Shown one piece after another: positions 59,946 to 64,000 of a stretch of DNA of 64,000 bases. Numbering within the stretch: the first letter of the stretch is position 1; every line of letters begins with the position of its first letter. A program made the translations under genes and the position numbers. Origin of the DNA: Specibacter cremeus (GTDB lineage: Bacteria; Actinomycetota; Actinomycetes; Actinomycetales; Micrococcaceae); contig NZ_RWKQ01000012.1 of the NCBI RefSeq assembly GCF_003946885.1, positions 31,213-95,212 on the forward strand, read 5' to 3'. Under the pieces are notes generated by a model, which saw nothing but the letters and a program-made list of their open reading frames with translations, searched no databases and was not told where the DNA came from.

Positions 59946-62349
59946 CCCTTTCGACACAGGCCCGTCCCTCGACGAACTGAACATTCCGCTGGTGCGCCTG
60001 GTCGGCAAGACCAGCGCCGACGTGATCGAACGTGAACTCGGGCTCACCACGGCCGGCGAGCTGCTGCACCACTTCCCACGCCGCTACCTGAAGCTGGGGG
60101 AGCTGACCGATCTTGAGGCGTTGGAGAACCCGTGGCGGTCATCTCCGTCCGACTCCGAGCCTGGCGGCGACGCCGGTGATCCGGGGCCCGACGACGAGGT
60201 CACCATCGTGGCGCGCGTGGTCCGGGCCACGACCCGGCGCATGAACAACAGGCCCGGGAACATCACCGAGGTGACGATCACCGACGGAACCGGGCGCCCG
60301 TCCAAGGTGCGCATCGCCCTGTTCAACGCCTATCAGGCCATGCGCGAGCTGCAGCCCGGCGTGCTGGCGATGTTCTCCGGCAAGATCAAAAACTACCGGG
60401 GCACCGTTTCCCTGGCCGGGCCGAAGTACGCGCTGCTGCCCGACGACGAACTGGCCGAACACGAGGCCGAGCTCCACGTGGCCAAGCCCATCCCGGTGTA
60501 CCCGGCGGCCGGGAAACTGCCCAGCTGGCGCATCCAGAACGTGATCGAGACGCTGCTCGGCGTCATGGACCTGACCAAGATCCCCGACCCGATCCCCGCC
60601 GGCATCGTGTCGCGGGAAGGATTCAGCCCGCTGCCGGAGGCGTACCTGGCGCTGCACGAGCCGTCACTGGAGGCGGATTGGCAGCGTGCGATCAAACGGT
60701 TCCGCTACCAGGAGGCGCTCGCGCTGCAGACGGCGCTGGCGCAGCGCCGGGACCAGACCCGGAACTCGCCGGCCACGGCCCGGCCCGGGCTGCCCGCGGG
60801 GCTCCTGTCCGCGTTCGACGCCGGGCTCCCCTACACGCTGACGGACGGGCAGCGCACGCTGGGGTCGCTGTTTTCCGCCGAGCTGTCCGCCCCGCACCCC
60901 ATGAACCGGCTGCTGCAGGGTGAGGTGGGCTCCGGCAAGACGCTCGTCGCCCTGCGCGCCATGCTCCAGGTCATCGACTCCGGCGGGCAGGCCGCCTTCC
61001 TGGCCCCCACCGAGGTGCTGGCCGGCCAGCACTACACGTCCATCAGCACCCTGCTCGGCACGCTGGGCTCCGGCACGCTGCTCGGCGGACCGCACGCCAC
61101 CACCGTCACCCTGTTGACCGGGTCCATGCCGGCCGCAGCGCGGAAGAAGGCGATGCTGGCCGCCGCGTCCGGGGAGGCCGGCATCGTGATCGGCACGCAT
61201 GCGCTGCTCTCCGACACGGTGACCTTTGCCGACCTGGGCATGATCGTCGTCGACGAACAGCACCGTTTCGGCGTGGAGCAACGCGACGCGCTGCGCGCCA
61301 AGGCCGCCAAGCCGCCGCACCTGCTCGTCATGACGGCCACCCCCATTCCCCGCACCGTGGCCATGACGGTCTTCGGCGACCTCGAGGTGTCCGAGCTGAA
61401 GGAACTGCCCGCCGGGCGCGCGCCGATCAACACGCACGTGGTCGCCCTGGCCGAGCACCCCGGCTGGGAGGCGCGGCTGTGGACCCGGTCCCGGGAAGAG
61501 GTCGACGCCGGCCGGCAGGTGTACGTGGTGTGCCCGAAGATCGGCGACGAGGATCAGGTTTCGACAGGCTCAACCACCGGTGATCGAGCTCGTCGAGATC
61601 AGGTTTCGACAGGCTCAACCACCGGGGTTTCGACAGGCTCAACCAGCGGTGATCGAGCTCGTCGAGATCAGGTTTCGACAGGCTCAACCACCGGGGTTTC
61701 GACAGGCTCAACCACCGGCGACGGCGACCAGCGCGCCATGGCCGGGGTACTCGCCGTCGTCCAATACCTGCGCACGGTCCCGGCCCTCGCCGGGCTGCGG
61801 ATCGAGCCGCTGCACGGGCGGCTCGACCCCGCGGACAAGACCGCGACCATGGCCGACTTCGCCGCCGGCGGCATCGATGTGCTCGTCGCCACGACCGTGA
61901 TCGAGGTGGGCGTGGACGTGCACAACGCGACGCTCATGATCGTGCTGGACGCGGACCGCTTCGGCATGTCCCAGCTGCACCAGTTGCGCGGGCGCGTGGG
62001 CCGCGGCGGGCATGCCGGCACCTGCCTGCTGGAGACCGGGCTGCCGGCCGGGCACCCCAGCCGCAGGCGCCTGGCCGCCGTGGCCGCCACGACCGACGGG
62101 TTCGAACTGGCGCAGGAGGATGTGCGGATGCGCCGCGAGGGCGACATCCTGGGCGCGTCGCAGTCGGGCGGGCGGCGGAGCATGCGGTTCCTGCAGGTCC
62201 TCTCGAACGCCGACGTGATCGAGCAGGCGCGCGCCGACGCGTGCCTCATCGTCGAGGAGGACCCGCAGCTGGCGCGGCACCCGGCGCTGGCCTACGAGAT
62301 CGCCACGTACCTGACCGATGAGACGGAGGCGTTCCTTGAACGCGGGTAA
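59932..62349 (+). CDS. recG: ATP-dependent DNA helicase RecG with repeat-derived insert
   Basis: Branch-migration helicase that processes stalled forks and recombination intermediates. The 805 aa comprise a wedge/OB domain (about 90-160), helicase motif I GEVGSGKTLVA (near 331), motif II VVDEQHRFGVEQ, motif III TATPIPRTVAM, motif V ATTVIEVGVDVHNATL and motif VI QLHQLRGRVGRGG. Residues 542-596 form a low-complexity insert ([23 protein letters not shown] units) encoded by dispersed DNA repeats. The insert lies in the variable loop after VVCPKIGDED, where length varies among RecG proteins. Both flanks stay in frame, so the enzyme may remain active. Confidence 0.95.
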   Translation: MSSSDPFDTGPSLDELNIPLVRLVGKTSADVIERELGLTTAGELLHHFPRRYLKLGELTDLEALENPWRSSPSDSEPGGDAGDPGPDDEVTIVARVVRATTRRMNNRPGNITEVTITDGTGRPSKVRIALFNAYQAMRELQPGVLAMFSGKIKNYRGTVSLAGPKYALLPDDELAEHEAELHVAKPIPVYPAAGKLPSWRIQNVIETLLGVMDLTKIPDPIPAGIVSREGFSPLPEAYLALHEPSLEADWQRAIKRFRYQEALALQTALAQRRDQTRNSPATARPGLPAGLLSAFDAGLPYTLTDGQRTLGSLFSAELSAPHPMNRLLQGEVGSGKTLVALRAMLQVIDSGGQAAFLAPTEVLAGQHYTSISTLLGTLGSGTLLGGPHATTVTLLTGSMPAAARKKAMLAAASGEAGIVIGTHALLSDTVTFADLGMIVVDEQHRFGVEQRDALRAKAAKPPHLLVMTATPIPRTVAMTVFGDLEVSELKELPAGRAPINTHVVALAEHPGWEARLWTRSREEVDAGRQVYVVCPKIGDEDQVSTGSTTGDRARRDQVSTGSTTGVSTGSTSGDRARRDQVSTGSTTGVSTGSTTGDGDQRAMAGVLAVVQYLRTVPALAGLRIEPLHGRLDPADKTATMADFAAGGIDVLVATTVIEVGVDVHNATLMIVLDADRFGMSQLHQLRGRVGRGGHAGTCLLETGLPAGHPSRRRLAAVAATTDGFELAQEDVRMRREGDILGASQSGGRRSMRFLQVLSNADVIEQARADACLIVEEDPQLARHPALAYEIATYLTDETEAFLERG
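61555..61718 (+). repeat. REP-like repeat array inside recG
   Basis: Five cores of GGTTTCGACAGGCTCAACCA at 61555-61580, 61600-61625, 61626-61649, 61669-61694 and 61695-61718, with two linkers TGATCGAGCTCGTCGAGAT (61581-61599, 61650-61668). The array adds 55 codons without breaking the frame. Confidence 0.95.
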
Positions 62350-62358
62350 GGGGGTTTC

Positions 62359-62952
62359 TTGAGCCGGATCGTGGCGGGCGCGGCCGGCGGCACGCCGCTG
62401 GTGTCGGTGCCCGGGGACGGGACGCGGCCCACCACCGACCGGGTCAAGGAGGCGCTGTTCTCCCGGCTCGAGTCCCTGGACATGCTCGCCGACGCGCGCG
62501 TGCTGGACCTGTACGCGGGGTCGGGTTCGCTGGGGGTGGAGGCCGCCAGCCGCGGCGCGAAGTCCGTGGAGCTCGTGGAGTTCGACGCCCGCGCCGCCGC
62601 GGTGTGCCAGCGCAACGCGTCCCTGGTGAACAGGGCCGTGGGGTCAAAGGTCGTCTCGGTGCAGCGGTCCCGCGTGGAGACGTTCCTGGGCCGCGTGCTG
62701 GACGCCGGGGTGGACCGGTGGGACCTGGTATTCATGGACCCGCCGTACCCGCTGGGGGAGGACGGGCTGGCGTCCGTGCTGTCCCTGCTGGCGTCGAACC
62801 TGAGCCCGTACGCCGTCGTGGTGGTGGAACGGTCCACGCGCTCGCCGGAGCCTGCGTGGCCCTCCGGCCTGGAGCGCTTCGCCGAGAAGAAGTATGGGGA
62901 AACCCGGCTCTGGTTCGCCGAACCGTCCGGGTCCGCCGACCCCGCTGGATAG
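62359..62952 (+). CDS. rsmD: 16S rRNA (guanine966-N2)-methyltransferase
   Basis: A 197-aa SAM-dependent methyltransferase. SRIVAGAAGGTPLVSVPGDG and TRPTTDRVKEALFSRLESLD are RsmD-specific; LDLYAGSGSLGVEAASRGAK binds SAM and MDPPYPLG is the N6/N2-amino methyltransferase DPPY motif. TTG 62359 starts 9 bp after the recG stop. coaD, the usual downstream neighbour, is absent; a convergent metallophosphoesterase is there instead. Confidence 0.95.
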   Translation: MSRIVAGAAGGTPLVSVPGDGTRPTTDRVKEALFSRLESLDMLADARVLDLYAGSGSLGVEAASRGAKSVELVEFDARAAAVCQRNASLVNRAVGSKVVSVQRSRVETFLGRVLDAGVDRWDLVFMDPPYPLGEDGLASVLSLLASNLSPYAVVVVERSTRSPEPAWPSGLERFAEKKYGETRLWFAEPSGSADPAG

Positions 62953-62973
62953 GCGACGGCTCCGTGTTCTCAG

Positions 62974-64000
62974 CTAGAACGGCTTGGCCAGCAGCAGTTC
63001 GAGGTTCTGGTCCTTCGCGGTGCCCGTCCGGCCGGAGGTGCCGGCTCCGGGACTGTTCATCGCCAGCTCCGCGCTGAAGGCGGCCAACTGGGCGGCCGTG
63101 AACGATTTGTCGTAGTCGAGGTGGACCGCCTCCGAGTGGTCTACCATCACGCCGATCATGGACAACGTGCCGTCATTGTTGTCCGCGATCTCCACGGTTC
63201 GTGACTGCTGCGGGAAGTCGATGTGCGAGGCGGTGTTCACTTCCCAGAAACCGTGGTCCCCGAAGGTGCTGCGGCGTGCCCAGACCTTGTTGCGGTGCAG
63301 GTGCCCACTGACCCACAGGACGACGTTCGGGTAGCGGCCCAGCAGCTCGTGGACGGCCGCGGGCGTCCGGAGGGCGTACGGGTCCGACGTCGGCGTACGG
63401 GGTTGCCCGAAGACCGACGAGGGATGGTGGCTGAACAGCACCACGAGCTGATCCGTGTTTCCCGTCGTGACCGGTTCTCCCTTGCTGTTGAACTTGCGTC
63501 CCGACACGCTGTTGAGCTGCGCCTCGAGCCATTTTACCTGGGCGGCGTCGATGGACCCGTAACCACCCCCGGTGGGGTCGGTGGTGTCCAGCATGATGCC
63601 GACGATCCCCTCGACCAATTGGAAGCGGTAATACGTGGTGCCTTGGCGAAGATTCTCCTCTGTGAAGCCGTGGCCGGCCGGCCCATGCGGACCGGTCCCG
63701 ATCATGTGGGCGCTGACGAATTCGGTCTTGCTCGCCGGCCGGCGTGTCACGGATGCCTTGACGGTCCGCCCGGGCATGGCGTCGAGGATCTTCTTGATCT
63801 GGGCTTGCGTGGCCTTGTTCAGCTGTTTGGTGAATTCGTTGTAGTCGATCCCCTTGGGAAGGCCCAGCGGGATCTTGTCCGAGACGGCGACGGCCGCGTA
63901 GAAGTCTGCCAGGGGCGTGTCTAGGTGCGTGTGCCAGTAGTGGTTTGAGGTGCGGCGTCGTGTTGTGACGGAATTCGCCCGTTCCAAGCCGGGCCGGTAC
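62974..64000 (-). CDS. metallophosphoesterase, N-terminus beyond window
   Basis: C-terminal ~340 residues of a calcineurin-like phosphoesterase resembling the TIGR03767-type actinobacterial secreted proteins. Visible blocks: VEGIVGIMLDTTDPTGGGYG, LVVLFSHHPSSVFG (the HH metal ligands), VVLWVSGHLHRNKVW (GHxH) and FWEVNTASHIDFPQQSRTVE. The N-terminal metal ligands D-x-H and GD..D must lie upstream of the window edge, and the frame is open to 63999. Substrate unknown. Confidence 0.88.
   Translation of the reverse strand, partial: YRPGLERANSVTTRRRTSNHYWHTHLDTPLADFYAAVAVSDKIPLGLPKGIDYNEFTKQLNKATQAQIKKILDAMPGRTVKASVTRRPASKTEFVSAHMIGTGPHGPAGHGFTEENLRQGTTYYRFQLVEGIVGIMLDTTDPTGGGYGSIDAAQVKWLEAQLNSVSGRKFNSKGEPVTTGNTDQLVVLFSHHPSSVFGQPRTPTSDPYALRTPAAVHELLGRYPNVVLWVSGHLHRNKVWARRSTFGDHGFWEVNTASHIDFPQQSRTVEIADNNDGTLSMIGVMVDHSEAVHLDYDKSFTAAQLAAFSAELAMNSPGAGTSGRTGTAKDQNLELLLAKPF

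Noticed and set aside
61555..61718. Possible CRISPR array or minisatellite
   Set aside because: Units vary in spacing, lack unique spacers and match dispersed REP-like repeats found elsewhere; no cas genes occur.

Overview
The window is very GC-rich, gene-dense DNA with many GTG and TTG starts and short ATGA/GTGA overlaps. It is most like a high-GC actinobacterium of the Micrococcaceae (Arthrobacter-like). Three things point there: an IclR regulator divergent from leuCD, the gene run murA-plsC-gpsA-ddl-(DUF3515)-thiL-DAK2-recG-rsmD, and dispersed repeats built on GGTGGTCGAGCCTGTCGAGACC. The genus is inferred; no rRNA is present.

Layout. 1-5.1 kb: alpha-L-fucosidase, CutC-like protein, serA and a PQQ-type sugar dehydrogenase lipoprotein. 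5.1-14 kb: metG, an AbiEi/DUF559-like gene, a MacB/FtsX-type ABC exporter pair, a VOC protein and a LuxR-type two-component system. 14-17.5 kb: leuB, ilvE and an FAA-hydrolase-family protein. 17.6-20.9 kb: a GAF-domain regulator divergent from an unusual flavin monooxygenase. 21-27.3 kb: gltX, a HAD phosphatase, tRNA-Gln(CTG), tRNA-Glu(CTC) and two overlapping dynamin-like GTPases. 27.3-30.9 kb: a second AbiEi/DUF559-like gene split by a 1562-bp insertion sequence with a 5-bp target duplication, then DUF1697 and SHOCT proteins. 31-34 kb: IclR regulator and leuCD. 34.1-40.8 kb: MarR regulator with a fused heterodimer-type ABC exporter, an MFS drug transporter and a third AbiEi/DUF559-like gene. 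41.1-45.5 kb: murA, plsC, gpsA, ddl. 45.6-52.7 kb: accessory island with DUF488 and a complete peptide ABC importer. 52.8-55 kb: DUF3515, a membrane protein and an LCP ligase. 55-57.9 kb: a decayed accessory segment with SDR/YdcF remnants, a nucleotidyltransferase/XRE toxin-antitoxin-like pair, a duplicated thiL piece and an Abi remnant. 57.95-64 kb: thiL, DAK2, recG, rsmD and a partial metallophosphoesterase.

Pathway links. serA feeds serine synthesis. leuB, leuCD and ilvE cover most of the later steps of leucine synthesis. murA and ddl make peptidoglycan precursors and the LCP protein attaches glycopolymers to the wall. plsC and gpsA supply phospholipid precursors.

The most interesting material is between and inside genes. 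Two of the three AbiEi/DUF559-like genes are bracketed by inverted copies of their own palindrome of about 52-60 nt. An 86-nt element occurs twice with exactly two differences, which form one covarying base pair. Two accessory insertions sit next to partial duplications of the neighbouring core gene (DUF3515 and thiL). Dispersed REP-like repeats have entered recG in frame and supply or alter the ends of several proteins.
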